Below are positions 16,649 to 25,913 of a DNA stretch of 54,091 nucleotides, one piece after another (positions within the stretch are counted from its first letter, which is position 1; every line of letters starts with the position of its first letter). The position numbers and the translations under genes were made by a program. Source of the stretch: Acidobacteriota bacterium (GTDB taxonomy: Bacteria > Acidobacteriota > Polarisedimenticolia > J045); contig JALOKP010000005.1 of NCBI GenBank assembly GCA_025456425.1, positions 1-54,091 on the forward strand, written 5' to 3'. The notes under the pieces were generated by a model. The model worked only from the letters and a program-made list of their open reading frames with translations, was not told the origin of the DNA and made no database searches.

Positions 16649-17812
16649 GTGACCCGTCGAACGGCCGCCCTGTGCGGTGCACTGTTGTTCCTCGGCCTCG
16701 CCCCCGCCCCGGCCCGCGCCCAGGCGCCGTGCGAGCCCGGGCGCGGCCCGTCGATTCGCGCCGAGGAACTGCGCGAGATGATCCTCGGCGGCAGCCCGGT
16801 CGCGGTCCCCTCCGGCGCGGCGATCGTCGGCGCGATCGATCGGACGGTGCTTTGCCCCGGCGTGCCCGACGACTCGGTCCCGTGCATCGTGCCCGCGCCG
16901 CTCAAGCTGGCCTGCGCGCAGATCTCGGCGCCTCTGAGCCTGCGCAATGTCGTGATCGACGGCGAACTCGACCTCTCGGGGGCCGACCTGTCGTCGGGGC
17001 TGTCGCTCGAGTCCTGCGAGATCCTCGGCGACCTGTCGCTGGCGGGTACGCGGGTCGGCGGCGACGTGCTGCTCGACCGGGTCCTGGTCGGCGGCGCGAC
17101 GCAGGCCGAGGGCGCGGTGATCGACGGGCGGTTCTCCGCGACCGGGCTGCGCAGCCTGGGGAGTCTCTCGCTGGACCAGGCCCGGGCCGGCCGCGGCGCG
17201 GAGATCCGCGGCGCGGCGATTGGCGGCGACGTCGCGCTGGGGCTGTCCGGCCCGTCGCTGACCTTCGCCAAGAGCGTCGCGATGGGCGCGGCCAGCCTGC
17301 GCGGCCTGAAGCTGACCGGCGCCCTGACGCTGGAGGACCTGGCGCTGGCCGGGGCGCTGGAGGGGGTGGGGCTCGAGGTTGGCGGCGATGCGCGCGCGGC
17401 GCGCCTGGCGGCCCCGGATGGCGTGATGCTGGGGGGCGCCTTCCGGCGCGACCTGACGTTCGACACGCTGACCTCGGAGGGCGAGCTGACGGTGACCGAC
17501 TCGTCGGTCGACGGGAACCTGGTGCTGCTGCGCGCGGTGCTGGGCAGCGACGTCGTCTTGACCGGGATCCAGGTCGGCAAGTCGCTGCGGATCGAGGGGA
17601 GCGACATCGCGCAGGGGGTCGACCTGGCCGGGACGACGGTCGCGGGCGAGCTGGTCCTGATCAGCTCGCGCTTCGGCGCGCTGGTCGAGGTCGGCGACGC
17701 GCGGCTGACCGCGCGGCCGCGCGTCGTGGCCTGCACCCCGGCCAACCCGCTGGGCGAGGAGGAGCCCGGCGAGCCGCAGCCGATCGATGACGGGGGCGAT
17801 TCCGAGGAGTGA
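16649..17812 (+). CDS. Secreted repetitive beta-helix-like protein (pentapeptide-like/bactofilin-like)
   Basis: A 387-residue exported protein with no firm family assignment. The GTG at 16649 is chosen over a GTG at 16622 because CGGAGGA precedes it and it gives a clean signal peptide (ALCGALLFLGLAPAPARAQA). After a short cysteine-containing N-terminal part the body is a run of short imperfect repeats with a periodic G-x-L/V-x-L pattern, such as GELDLSGADLSSGLSLES, GDLSLAGTRVGGDVLL and GNLVLLRAVLGSDVVL. These would fit a right-handed beta-helix. The tail is acidic (EEEPGEPQPIDDGGDSEE). It may be a surface or periplasmic structural protein; function unknown. Confidence 0.75.
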   Translation: MTRRTAALCGALLFLGLAPAPARAQAPCEPGRGPSIRAEELREMILGGSPVAVPSGAAIVGAIDRTVLCPGVPDDSVPCIVPAPLKLACAQISAPLSLRNVVIDGELDLSGADLSSGLSLESCEILGDLSLAGTRVGGDVLLDRVLVGGATQAEGAVIDGRFSATGLRSLGSLSLDQARAGRGAEIRGAAIGGDVALGLSGPSLTFAKSVAMGAASLRGLKLTGALTLEDLALAGALEGVGLEVGGDARAARLAAPDGVMLGGAFRRDLTFDTLTSEGELTVTDSSVDGNLVLLRAVLGSDVVLTGIQVGKSLRIEGSDIAQGVDLAGTTVAGELVLISSRFGALVEVGDARLTARPRVVACTPANPLGEEEPGEPQPIDDGGDSEE

Positions 17813-17822
17813 GGGGCGGGGT

Positions 17823-18752
17823 CTACAGCCCCAGCTCGTGCAGGATCGGGTCGCGATCGCGCCAGTTCTCGCGGACCTTGACCCAGAGCTTCAGGTAGAC
17901 CCGGGTGCCCAGCCGCGCCTCGAGTTCCTTGCGGGCCTCGGTCCCGACCTCCTTGAGCATCGCGCCGCCCTTGCCGATCACGATCGCCTTCTGCGTCGGG
18001 CGTTCGACCAGGATCGAGGCGTCGACGTGCAGCAGCCCGCCGGGCCGCGGCTCGAGGCGGTCGAGCACGACCGCGACCGAGTGCGGGACCTCCTGCCGCA
18101 GCCGCGCCAGGAGCTTCTCGCGCACGATCTCCGCGATCATCCGCCGGTCGCCCTGGTCGGTGACGTAGTCCAGCGGGAAGAGCGGCGGCCCCTCGGGGAG
18201 GCGCGACAGGACGACTTCGGCCAAGCGCGCGACGTTGTCGCCCGACAGCGCGGAGACCGGGACGACGTCGGCGTAGCCCCACTCCCCCGACGCCTGCTCG
18301 ATCAGCGGCAGCAGCTTCCCCTTGTTCATCTGGTCGACCTTGTTGGGGACCAGGATCACCGGGCGGGTGCCGCGGTCGCGCTCCAGTTCGAGGCGCACGT
18401 GCTCGTCGCCCGGCCCGAAGCCGGCCGAAGCGTCGAAAAGGAAGACCAGCACGTCGGCCTCGCCCGCGACCTGGCGCGCGGTCTCGTTGAGCCGCTCGCC
18501 GAGGTGGTGCTGCGGGCGGTGCAGGCCGGGGCTGTCGAGGAAGGCGATCTGGCCGCGGCCGGGGACGTTCGCCACCCCCAGGATCCGGTGGCGGGTCGTC
18601 TGCGGCACGGGCGAGACGATCGCCACCTTGACCCCGACGAGGCGATTGAGCAGGGTGCTCTTGCCGACGTTGGCGCGCCCGACGAGCGCGGCGAAGCCGG
18701 AGCGGAAACCGGGAGGGGTGCTCGCCCCGGACAGGTCGAGATCGTCGCTCAC
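17823..18752 (-). CDS. era: GTPase Era
   Basis: Ribosome-assembly GTPase of 309 residues that binds the 3' end of 16S rRNA. The GTPase motifs are GRANVGKSTLLNRL (G1), TTRHR (G2 region), LDSPGLHRP (G3), NKVD (G4) and PVSALSG (G5). The C-terminal KH domain shows KAIVIGKGGAMLKEVGTEAR. The GTG start overlaps the corC stop by 4 bp (GTGA). It is the last gene of phoH-ybeY-corC-era, an arrangement widespread in bacteria that links 16S rRNA maturation factors. Confidence 0.96.
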   Translation of the reverse strand: MSDDLDLSGASTPPGFRSGFAALVGRANVGKSTLLNRLVGVKVAIVSPVPQTTRHRILGVANVPGRGQIAFLDSPGLHRPQHHLGERLNETARQVAGEADVLVFLFDASAGFGPGDEHVRLELERDRGTRPVILVPNKVDQMNKGKLLPLIEQASGEWGYADVVPVSALSGDNVARLAEVVLSRLPEGPPLFPLDYVTDQGDRRMIAEIVREKLLARLRQEVPHSVAVVLDRLEPRPGGLLHVDASILVERPTQKAIVIGKGGAMLKEVGTEARKELEARLGTRVYLKLWVKVRENWRDRDPILHELGL

Positions 18753-19999
18753 GCCGTGTCTCCCCCGGGCGCGCGGGACACCCGCACGGTCGCGATCCGG
18801 CGCCCGATCATCCGCACCACCTCCAGGTCGATTCCCGGCGCGGCCGTCACCCGGTCGCCCACCCGCGGGACCCGTCCCATCCGCGAGAAGACCAGCCCGC
18901 CCACGGTGTCGACGCCGTCGGACGCGAGGTCGACCCCCAGCGCCTCGACCAGGTCGTCGACCGGCAGCAGGCCGTCGGCGATGAACCCGCCGCGCCCGTC
19001 GGGGCGGCAGGCGTCGGTCTCGTGCTCGTCGCGGATCTCGCCGACGATCTCCTCGACCAGGTCCTCGAGCGTCACCAGCCCCGAGGTCCCGCCGTACTCG
19101 TCGACGACGACCGCCATCTGCTGGCGCTCCTGCTGCAGCTCGCGCATCAGCTCGAGCACCTTCTTGGTCGACGGGACGAGCGGCACCGGGCGCATCAGGT
19201 TGCGGATCCGGAGCGGCTCGTCGCCGGCCGTGAGGTAGGGCAGGATGTCGCGCACCGCGACCACCCCGACGACGCGGTCGAGCGTGTCGTCATAGACCAG
19301 CAGGCGCGAGTGGCGCGAATCGTTGAAGGCCCGCGCCAGCTCCTCCAGTCCCTCGTCGGCCTCGACCGCCGCGATCTCGGTGCGCGGGGTCATGATCTCG
19401 CGCACGGTCAGGTCCCCGGTGTCGGCGATCTCGCGCATGATCTCGGACTGCTCGCGCTCGAGCAGCCCCTCCTCCTCGGCGTCGCGGATGTACTCCTCGA
19501 GCTGCTCCTCGCGGGCCTCCTCGTCGGCCGGGGTCCGCGTGCGGGACTCGGCGGACGGCTCCTCCGGCCGGCGCACCAGCGGGGCCACCAGCCAGCCGAA
19601 CAGGGTGTCGATCACGCGCAGGAGCGGGGCCGCCGCGGAGAGCAGGCGCTCCGGGGCGCGGGGCGCGACCAGCGCCTCGGCCACGCGCCCGAACACGACG
19701 GCGACCAGTCCCGACAGCGCGGCAGCCGGCGCACCGGCGCCGGGAAGCGGCGCGAACCCGGCGACCAGCGTCAGCCCGACCAGCGAGACCTGGCGCACCA
19801 GCGCCGCCGCCGACCAGAGCCGGGAGCCGGGGTCGAGCGGCTCGTTGAGGCCGGACTCGTCGGCGACGCGCTCGGCCGCCAGGCGGCCGACCGCGAGGCG
19901 CGCGCCGACCGCGAGCGAGAGCACGGCGTAGAGCGCGAGCAGCGCCAGCCCGGCGAAGAGCCAGGCCGCGATCAGCTGGGGCGAGGCCGCGGGATCCAT
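18749..19999 (-). CDS. CBS-domain protein of the CorC/HlyC (hemolysin-like) family
   Basis: A 416-residue membrane-associated protein, possibly acting in divalent cation efflux (family inference). Two hydrophobic segments (LIAAWLFAGLALLALYAVL and a second near residue 75) stand where a full DUF21 domain would normally carry about four, so the membrane part is degenerate. A charged linker is followed by two CBS motifs, starting VREIMTPRTEIAAVE and IRNLMRPVPLVPS, with MAVVVDEYGGTSGLVTLEDL, and a C-terminal CorC_HlyC transporter-associated domain. The ATG at 19999, 5 bp after ybeY, is preferred to a GTG at 20026 inside ybeY. The stop overlaps era. Confidence 0.87.
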   Translation of the reverse strand: MDPAASPQLIAAWLFAGLALLALYAVLSLAVGARLAVGRLAAERVADESGLNEPLDPGSRLWSAAALVRQVSLVGLTLVAGFAPLPGAGAPAAALSGLVAVVFGRVAEALVAPRAPERLLSAAAPLLRVIDTLFGWLVAPLVRRPEEPSAESRTRTPADEEAREEQLEEYIRDAEEEGLLEREQSEIMREIADTGDLTVREIMTPRTEIAAVEADEGLEELARAFNDSRHSRLLVYDDTLDRVVGVVAVRDILPYLTAGDEPLRIRNLMRPVPLVPSTKKVLELMRELQQERQQMAVVVDEYGGTSGLVTLEDLVEEIVGEIRDEHETDACRPDGRGGFIADGLLPVDDLVEALGVDLASDGVDTVGGLVFSRMGRVPRVGDRVTAAPGIDLEVVRMIGRRIATVRVSRAPGGDTA

Positions 20000-20004
20000 C
20001 GGGA

Positions 20005-20451
20005 TCAGGCTCGCGGCGGCAGGCACTCGCGCCGCAGCCGCCGCTCGAGTGCCTCCATCTCGCCGCCGTCGGTCTCGTGGTCGTAGCCGAGCAGGTGCAG
20101 CAGCCCGTGCAGCGCCAGCAGCATCGCCTCGCGGCCCGGCGCGTGGCGCCGGCGCGCGGCCTGGCGCGCGGCGACCGGCAGGCAGAGCGCGATGTCGCCG
20201 ACGTGGCGCCGCCCCGCCGGGTCGACCGCTCCAGACGGGAACGAGAGCACGTCGGTCGGCCGGTCCTTGCCGCGCCAGGCCCGGTTCAGTTCGCGGATCT
20301 CGGCCTCTTCGACGAAGCGCACGACCACGTCGCCGGCCCCGACGCCGAGCCGGCGGGAGGCCTGGCCCAGGACGGCCCGCAGGCCGCGCTGCAGCTCGGC
20401 CGGGTCGCCGGCCGCGTCCGTGGGACGCGCGCCGCTGAACACGACTCTCAT
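20005..20451 (-). CDS. ybeY: Endoribonuclease YbeY
   Basis: Zinc-dependent RNase of 148 residues needed for 16S rRNA 3' maturation and ribosome quality control. The metal-binding motif HGLLHLLGYDHETD matches HGxLHLxGYDH exactly. LNRAWRGKDRPTDVLSFP is the second family signature. The start ATG at 20451 overlaps the phoH stop by 4 bp (ATGA). The neighbours phoH, corC and era are the usual partners. Confidence 0.95.
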   Translation of the reverse strand: MRVVFSGARPTDAAGDPAELQRGLRAVLGQASRRLGVGAGDVVVRFVEEAEIRELNRAWRGKDRPTDVLSFPSGAVDPAGRRHVGDIALCLPVAARQAARRRHAPGREAMLLALHGLLHLLGYDHETDGGEMEALERRLRRECLPPRA

Positions 20452-21461
20452 TTCCCGCCCCCGTTGCGGCGCTCCCCCGCGGCCTCGTCGACCCGTTCGT
20501 CGTGCAGCTCGTAGGCGTGCACGATCCGCTGGACCAGCGCGTGGCGCACCACGTCGCGCTTGTCGAAGTCGACGAAGACGACCCCCTCGATCCCGGCCAC
20601 GACGTCGCGCGCGTGGACCAGCCCGGAGAGCCGGCCCGGGCCGAGGTCGATCTGCGTGACGTCGCCCGTGACGACCACCTTCGAGCCCTCGCCGATCCGG
20701 GTCAGGAACATCTTCATCTGCTCGGGAGTCGTGTTCTGCGCCTCGTCCAGGATGATGAAGCTGTCGTTCAGGGTGCGGCCGCGCATGAAGGCCAGCGGGG
20801 CGATCTCGACCACCCCCTGTTCGATCATCTTGCGGACCTTCTCGGCGTCCAGGATGTCGAACAGCGCGTCGTAGAGCGGGCGCAGGTAGGGGTCGACCTT
20901 CTGGGCCAGGTCGCCGGGCAGGAAGCCGAGCCGCTCCCCCGCCTCGACCGCCGGCCGGACCAGCACCAGCCGCCGCACCTGGCGCAGCGCCAGCGCCTCG
21001 GCCGCCATCGCGACCGCGAGGTAGGTCTTGCCGGTGCCGGCGGGGCCGACCGCGAAGACCAGTTCGTGCTGCCGGATCGCGTCGAGGTAGGTCGACTGGC
21101 GCGCCGTGCGGGGCGTGACCAGCCGCCGCCCGGGGCCGCGCGTCCCGCCCCGCAGGAAGTGCTCGGCGAGCGGCGTGTCGGGGGCCTCGCGCGCCAGCCG
21201 AGCGGCGGCCGCGACGTCCTGCGCGGTCATCGCGTAGCCCGACTCGACGAGACGGGCGAGCTGCTCGAGGAAGCGCACGCAGGCCGCGGCCGGGACCGCG
21301 TCGCCGGCGACCACGACCTCCCCGTCCCGCCCCACCAGGCGCACGCCGAAGGTCCGCTCGATCAGCCGCAGGTTGGCGTCGTACTGACCGAGTACGGCCC
21401 GGAAGGCCTCGGGGGAGAATGCGACGCGCAGCGCGGGAGGCTCGGAGCGCAACTCGCTCAT
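20448..21461 (-). CDS. phoH: PhoH-like ATPase
   Basis: Cytoplasmic P-loop ATPase of 337 residues, of the kind paired with YbeY and thought to act in RNA metabolism. An N-terminal KH-like stretch ([20 protein letters not shown]) is followed by the PhoH core with Walker [36 protein letters not shown] split across the Walker B region, and [11 protein letters not shown]. It is the first gene of phoH-ybeY-corC-era. The 135 bp upstream (21462-21596) separate it from rodA and contain a short AT-richer patch around 21501-21535, but no convincing -10/-35 pair. Confidence 0.94.
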   Translation of the reverse strand: MSELRSEPPALRVAFSPEAFRAVLGQYDANLRLIERTFGVRLVGRDGEVVVAGDAVPAAACVRFLEQLARLVESGYAMTAQDVAAAARLAREAPDTPLAEHFLRGGTRGPGRRLVTPRTARQSTYLDAIRQHELVFAVGPAGTGKTYLAVAMAAEALALRQVRRLVLVRPAVEAGERLGFLPGDLAQKVDPYLRPLYDALFDILDAEKVRKMIEQGVVEIAPLAFMRGRTLNDSFIILDEAQNTTPEQMKMFLTRIGEGSKVVVTGDVTQIDLGPGRLSGLVHARDVVAGIEGVVFVDFDKRDVVRHALVQRIVHAYELHDERVDEAAGERRNGGGK

Positions 21462-21596
21462 GGCCCGGCCGGCGGCGTCGCCACGATCGCGGCGATCGCA
21501 CTTGAAAGGTGATCGATTCCGTTCGTTTTCAACAGGTTCCGGGGCGGCGAGGCCCCCCTTTCCGAGGCCGACGGTAGCACCGGGGGGCGGGCCCGT

Positions 21597-22691
21597 CTAC
21601 TGGTTCACGATCCGCCCGGAGCGGACCGAGGCGACCAGCCCGAAGGCGAAGAAGGTCGCCAGCATCGAGGATCCCCCGTACGACAGGACCGGCAGCGGGA
21701 CGCCGATCGTCGGCAGCACCCCCGTGACCATCCCGGTATTGATGAAGACCTGGCCGGACCAGATCGCGGCGATCCCCGTCGCGAGGTAGGTCCCGAGCTG
21801 GTCGCGGGCCTGCTTGGCCGTCTCGAGCGCGCGCAGGATCAGCACCAGGAAGAACGAGAGCACGACGCTGACCCCGACGAAGCCGGTCTCCTCCGCCACC
21901 ACGCCGAGCACGAAGTCGGTCTCGCGCGCCGGCAGGAAGTCGAGCCGCGACTGGCTCCCCTGGAAGATCCCGGTCCCGACGACGCGGCCGGAGCCGACCG
22001 CGATCTTGGACTGGATCACCTGGTAGCCCGTCCCCGCCGGGTCGCGCTCGGGCTGGAAGACGTTGAGGATCCGTTCCTTCTGGTAGGGCTTGAGGACCTC
22101 CATCCAGACCACGGGCGCGGCCAGCAGCGCCGCCGCGAACATCACGGCCAGGAGCCGCGTCCGCATCCCGGCAATCCAGGCCAGGACCAGGAAGAGCGGG
22201 AAGAAGGTCAGGGCGGTCCCCATGTCGGGCTGCAGGACGATCAGCGCCATCGGCACCGCGACCAGCCCTCCCAGCTTGAGCAGCTGGCGCAGGCTGAGCG
22301 TGCCGCCCGCCTCCGCCAGGAAGGCCGCGACCGCGAGCGCGGTCAGCGCCTTCATCAGCTCGCTCGGCTGGAAGCGCAGCGGACCCAGCTCGAACCAGGC
22401 GCGGGTGCCCGCGATCGGCCGGGCGAAGACCAGCAGCAGGACCAGCGTCGCCAGCCCGCCGAGGTAGAGCGGGACCCAGAAGTCGGCCCAGGTGTGGTAG
22501 TCGAGCTGCTGGACCAGGAAGTAGATCGCGATCCCGGCCAGGAGGTAGAGGAACTGCCTGGCCGCGGAGCCGGTCCAGAGCGAGGCGCTCTTTCCCTGCG
22601 TCGCGCTGGCGATCGCGACCACGCCAACGAGCGCGAGCCCGACCAGGATCGCCAGCGCGCGGAGGTCGAACTTATCGGACCGAAACGCCAT
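21597..22691 (-). CDS. rodA: Rod-shape determining glycosyltransferase RodA
   Basis: SEDS-family peptidoglycan polymerase of 364 residues working with PBP2 in cell elongation. About ten hydrophobic segments are visible. SEDS signatures include FQPSELMKALTALAV, VLQPDMGTAL, and the C-terminal GVPLPVLSYGGSSM. The ATG at 22691 lies inside the end of mrdA (20-bp overlap), so translation is coupled. It is the last gene of the rod-shape operon. Confidence 0.96.
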   Translation of the reverse strand: MAFRSDKFDLRALAILVGLALVGVVAIASATQGKSASLWTGSAARQFLYLLAGIAIYFLVQQLDYHTWADFWVPLYLGGLATLVLLLVFARPIAGTRAWFELGPLRFQPSELMKALTALAVAAFLAEAGGTLSLRQLLKLGGLVAVPMALIVLQPDMGTALTFFPLFLVLAWIAGMRTRLLAVMFAAALLAAPVVWMEVLKPYQKERILNVFQPERDPAGTGYQVIQSKIAVGSGRVVGTGIFQGSQSRLDFLPARETDFVLGVVAEETGFVGVSVVLSFFLVLILRALETAKQARDQLGTYLATGIAAIWSGQVFINTGMVTGVLPTIGVPLPVLSYGGSSMLATFFAFGLVASVRSGRIVNQ

Positions 22692-24525
22692 CGCCGTCCG
22701 CTCTCTGCGCCAGCTGTCCTGGCGCCGCGCCCGTCGGGGCCGGGGCCTGGGCCGTGCGCGCCTGCGCCCGCTCCACCACGAACGAAGCGATCGGCGCCGC
22801 CGCCTCGCCGCCGTGGCCGCCCGACTCGACGATGATCGCCCAGGCCAGGCTCGGCCGGTCGGCCGGACCGAAGCCGACGAACCAGGCGTTGTCCTTGACG
22901 TCGGAGCGGTTGGCCTCGCGCGAGATCGTCTGCGCCGTCCCGGTCTTGCCGGCCATCCGGATCCCCGGCACGCGAGCGCGCCGTGCCGTGCCGCGCTCGC
23001 TCTCGACGACGTCGATCATCGCGCTCCGGATGATCTCGACCGTGCGCGGGGACAGCCCGATCGGCTGGGGCGGCAGCGACTCCCCCGGCCGCTCGCCGAG
23101 GTGAGGTGCGACGCGCATCCCACCGTTGGCGAACGCCGCGGCCACGACGGCCATCTGGATCGGCGTGACCTGCAGGTAGCCCTGCCCGATCGCGACCGAG
23201 ATCGTCTCGCCGGCGTACCAGGGCTCGCCGCGCGCCTTCTCCTTCCAGGCCGCCGAGGGCAGGAGCCCGGTCGACTGCCGCAGCGGCAGCCCGGTCTCCT
23301 GGCCCAGGCCGAAGCGCGCCCCCCACTTGGCGATCTTCTCGATCCCGAGCCGGTTCCCGACCGTGTAGAAGAAGACGTTGCACGAGCGGACGACCCCCTC
23401 GTGCACGTCCATCCCGCCGTGCCCGCCCTTCTTGTGGCACTGGAAGAAGCGCCCGAAGAAGTTGGCCCCGCCGCCGCAGAAGACCGTCGAGCCGGGGTCG
23501 ACGACCCCCTCCTCCAGCGCCGCGGCAGCCATCACGATCTTGAAGGTCGAGCCGGGCGAGTAGGCCGACTGCAACGCGCGGTTCTGCAGCGGCTTCTCGA
23601 CGTTCTCGATCAGCTCCTTCCAGGTGGCGGCGGTCAGGTGGCCGGCGAAGACGTTCGGGTCGAAACCCGGCCCGGAGTAGAGCGCGCGCACGGCGCCGTT
23701 CTGCGGGTCGAGGAAGACCGCGGCTCCGGAGCGCCCGGCGAAGGCCTCCTCGAGGTCGCGCTGCATCGCGGCGTCGATCGTGGTCCGGATCGAGCGGCCG
23801 AAGCGGGTCGGGCGCAGCGTCGCCACGACCCCCAGCGAGCGGCCGCGGGCGTTGACCTCTTCGAGCAGGATCCCGGGCTGGCCGCGCAGGTCCTCGTCGA
23901 AGACGCGCTCGGCCCCGATCCGGCCGACCCGGTCGCCCATGAACAGGTCCCGGCGCGAGTCGATCTCGCGCTCGGTCGCCTCGGACATGTAGCCGACGAT
24001 GTGCGAGGCCGCGGTCCCGAGCGGGTAGTGCCGCTTCCAGTCCATCGCGACGTCGAAGGCCGGCAGCTCGGGGCGGTGGGCCTCGAGCCGCGCCGCCACG
24101 TCGAGCCCGACGTCGGGGAGCAGCAGCACCGGCACGTAGCGCGGAGCGTTGCGGGCGCGCTCGTAGCGCGCCAGCAGCGTCTCCTCGGTCAGGCCGAGGA
24201 AGCGCGCCAGGGTCCGGATCTCGGCCCGCGGGTCCTCCGAGCGCTCGCGGTCCATGTAGACCGAGAAGGACGGGCGGTTGGTGACCAGCACCCGCCCCTG
24301 GTCGTCGAGCAGGATCCCGCGCAGCGGGCGCTCGACCTTGCGGTGCAGCCGGTTTTCCTCGGCCAGCCGGCGGTAGTGCACCCCCTTCACCAGCTGCAGG
24401 TGGGCGAAGACGCCGAGCTGCGCGACGAAGAGGATCGCGACCAGGACCTTCACCACCGTCAGCCGCCGCGACAGCATCAGGCTGCGCTGGTAGTCGCGGA
24501 AGGGCTTGAGGTTGCGGAAGTCCAT
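22672..24525 (-). CDS. mrdA: Penicillin-binding protein 2
   Basis: Elongation-specific transpeptidase of 617 residues, anchored by one N-terminal transmembrane segment (VVKVLVAILFVAQLGVFAHL). The pedestal/dimerisation domain contains RPLRGILLDDQGRVL. The transpeptidase domain has SPGSTFKI with nucleophile S326 and K329, the SxN motif RSCNVFF and the KTGTAQ motif. A cysteine pair in VFCGGGANFFGRFFQCHKKG lies between the SxxK and SxN motifs, as in other PBP2 proteins. The ATG at 24525 is 5 bp from the mreD stop. The tail overlaps rodA by 20 bp and ends in a low-complexity Ala/Pro-rich stretch. Confidence 0.96.
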   Translation of the reverse strand: MDFRNLKPFRDYQRSLMLSRRLTVVKVLVAILFVAQLGVFAHLQLVKGVHYRRLAEENRLHRKVERPLRGILLDDQGRVLVTNRPSFSVYMDRERSEDPRAEIRTLARFLGLTEETLLARYERARNAPRYVPVLLLPDVGLDVAARLEAHRPELPAFDVAMDWKRHYPLGTAASHIVGYMSEATEREIDSRRDLFMGDRVGRIGAERVFDEDLRGQPGILLEEVNARGRSLGVVATLRPTRFGRSIRTTIDAAMQRDLEEAFAGRSGAAVFLDPQNGAVRALYSGPGFDPNVFAGHLTAATWKELIENVEKPLQNRALQSAYSPGSTFKIVMAAAALEEGVVDPGSTVFCGGGANFFGRFFQCHKKGGHGGMDVHEGVVRSCNVFFYTVGNRLGIEKIAKWGARFGLGQETGLPLRQSTGLLPSAAWKEKARGEPWYAGETISVAIGQGYLQVTPIQMAVVAAAFANGGMRVAPHLGERPGESLPPQPIGLSPRTVEIIRSAMIDVVESERGTARRARVPGIRMAGKTGTAQTISREANRSDVKDNAWFVGFGPADRPSLAWAIIVESGGHGGEAAAPIASFVVERAQARTAQAPAPTGAAPGQLAQRADGDGVSVR

Positions 24526-24530
24526 CGCCG

Positions 24531-25016
24531 TCAGCGCCGCGTCTTCTTCTGCGGCGACCGCTCGCGCGCCAGCGCGAAGAAGACCAGGCCGATCGCCACG
24601 TTCGCCAGCGCCATGATGGCCCACGCTCCCGGTCCCGGCACGCCGGCGACCCGGCGGTCGAACAGCGCCGAAAGCCCGACCAGGATCCCCCAGTCGACCA
24701 GGCTGCCGACCAGCAGGGCGATCGCCGCCGGCACCCAGCCGACCATGTCCATCCGCGAGGAGACCAGCGAGAGCAGGTAGGCCACGACCAGGTGGGCGAA
24801 GGCGTGCTGGCCGAACCAGCGCCCGGTCCAGACGTCCTGCGCCAGGCCGGTCGCGATCCCGACCCCCATCGCCGGCAGCGCCAGCCCGGGCAGGGTGGCG
24901 ACGATCGTGATCGCCAGCAGCGGGTTGGCGTACGCGGCGAGGGGGGACCACAGTCCCATCAGCCAGCGCAGCAGCACGGCCGCCACGGCCAGCGCGAAGA
25001 CGACGCGCGGCCTCAC
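24531..25016 (-). CDS. mreD: Rod shape-determining protein MreD
   Basis: Integral membrane component of the elongasome; 161 residues with about five hydrophobic segments (for example VVFALAVAAVLLRWLMGLW and AAIALLVGSLVDWGILVGL). Sequence conservation in this family is weak, so identity rests on size, topology, the GLAQDVWTGRWFGQHAFAHLV region and position between mreC and mrdA. The start is GTG, overlapping the mreC stop by 4 bp. The basic tail (RERSPQKKTRR) is cytoplasmic. Confidence 0.88.
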   Translation of the reverse strand: MRPRVVFALAVAAVLLRWLMGLWSPLAAYANPLLAITIVATLPGLALPAMGVGIATGLAQDVWTGRWFGQHAFAHLVVAYLLSLVSSRMDMVGWVPAAIALLVGSLVDWGILVGLSALFDRRVAGVPGPGAWAIMALANVAIGLVFFALARERSPQKKTRR

Positions 25017-25861
25017 CGCGCCGCCTCGGCCGCCGGCGGCGGCACCCCGGCCGGCGGGACCAGCAGCAGCTCTTCCAGCAGCCCCGGCTCGGCCGCGACC
25101 TGGACTGCGATCTTCCAGGTCAGGGGCGACTCGCCCGAGATCTCGCGGATGTGCCCGACCAGGATCCCCGGCGGGTAGAGCCCGTCGAGCCCCGAGGTGA
25201 CGAGCGTGTCGCCGACCGCGACCGCCTGGTCGCGCGGCACGTACTCGAGCCGCGCCAGGCGGGCCGAGCCGCGGTTGCCGCCGCGCAGCACGCCGTTGAA
25301 GCGGTCGGCCTGGTGCCGCACCGCAACGCCGCTGTCGGGATCGACGATCAGCAGGACCTTGGCCGCTCCCGGCGTCGCGTCGACGACCCGCCCGACCAGC
25401 GCGCCGCCCTGGATCGCGACCCAGCCCGGCCCGATCCCGCTGCTCCGTCCCTTGTCGATCATCGCCGCGCGCTGCAGCGGCCCGGCCGAGAGGTCGCTGA
25501 CGACGCGCGCGACCACGCCCCGCTCCGGGTCGACCGCGGCCTTGAGCCCGAGCTGGGCGCGCAGCCGCTCGTTCTCGCGCAGCGCCTCCTGCCAGGCGAC
25601 GCGCTCGGCCTCGAGCGCCCGGACCCGGGCCTCGAGCTGGTCGCGCTCGGCGCGTGCACCGCGCAGTTCGGCGTAGCCGCGCCAGGCCCCGAGCACGCTG
25701 CCGCCCGCGCCCGAAACCCCCTCGACCACCGGCGCGGTCACGACGCGGAAGGCGTGGCCCAGCGCCGTCTCGCCGCCCGAGTGGCGGACCTGCAGCGCCA
25801 TCGCCGCGAGCAGCACCAGCGCGGAGACGAGGAACACGAAGAAGGACTGCCGCTCGCTCAT
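25013..25861 (-). CDS. mreC: Rod shape-determining protein MreC
   Basis: Bitopic periplasmic scaffold protein of 282 residues linking MreB to the peptidoglycan synthases. After an N-terminal transmembrane segment (FFVFLVSALVLLAAMALQV) comes a coiled coil (residues about 65-105, rich in RAERDQLEARVRALEAE) and the two-barrel MreC core. Core motifs include VVARVVSDLSAGPLQRAAMI, GWVAIQGGALVGRVVD and DTLVTSGLDGLYPPGILVG. The ATG at 25861 (MSERQSFF) is preferred to an ATG 9 nt further upstream; neither has a good ribosome binding site. mreB ends 52 bp upstream. Confidence 0.94.
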   Translation of the reverse strand: MSERQSFFVFLVSALVLLAAMALQVRHSGGETALGHAFRVVTAPVVEGVSGAGGSVLGAWRGYAELRGARAERDQLEARVRALEAERVAWQEALRENERLRAQLGLKAAVDPERGVVARVVSDLSAGPLQRAAMIDKGRSSGIGPGWVAIQGGALVGRVVDATPGAAKVLLIVDPDSGVAVRHQADRFNGVLRGGNRGSARLARLEYVPRDQAVAVGDTLVTSGLDGLYPPGILVGHIREISGESPLTWKIAVQVAAEPGLLEELLLVPPAGVPPPAAEAAR

Positions 25862-25913
25862 GGCCCGCACCCGAGGCGGGCGCGCGGCCGCCCGGGCAGG
25901 CGGCGCGGCGCGC

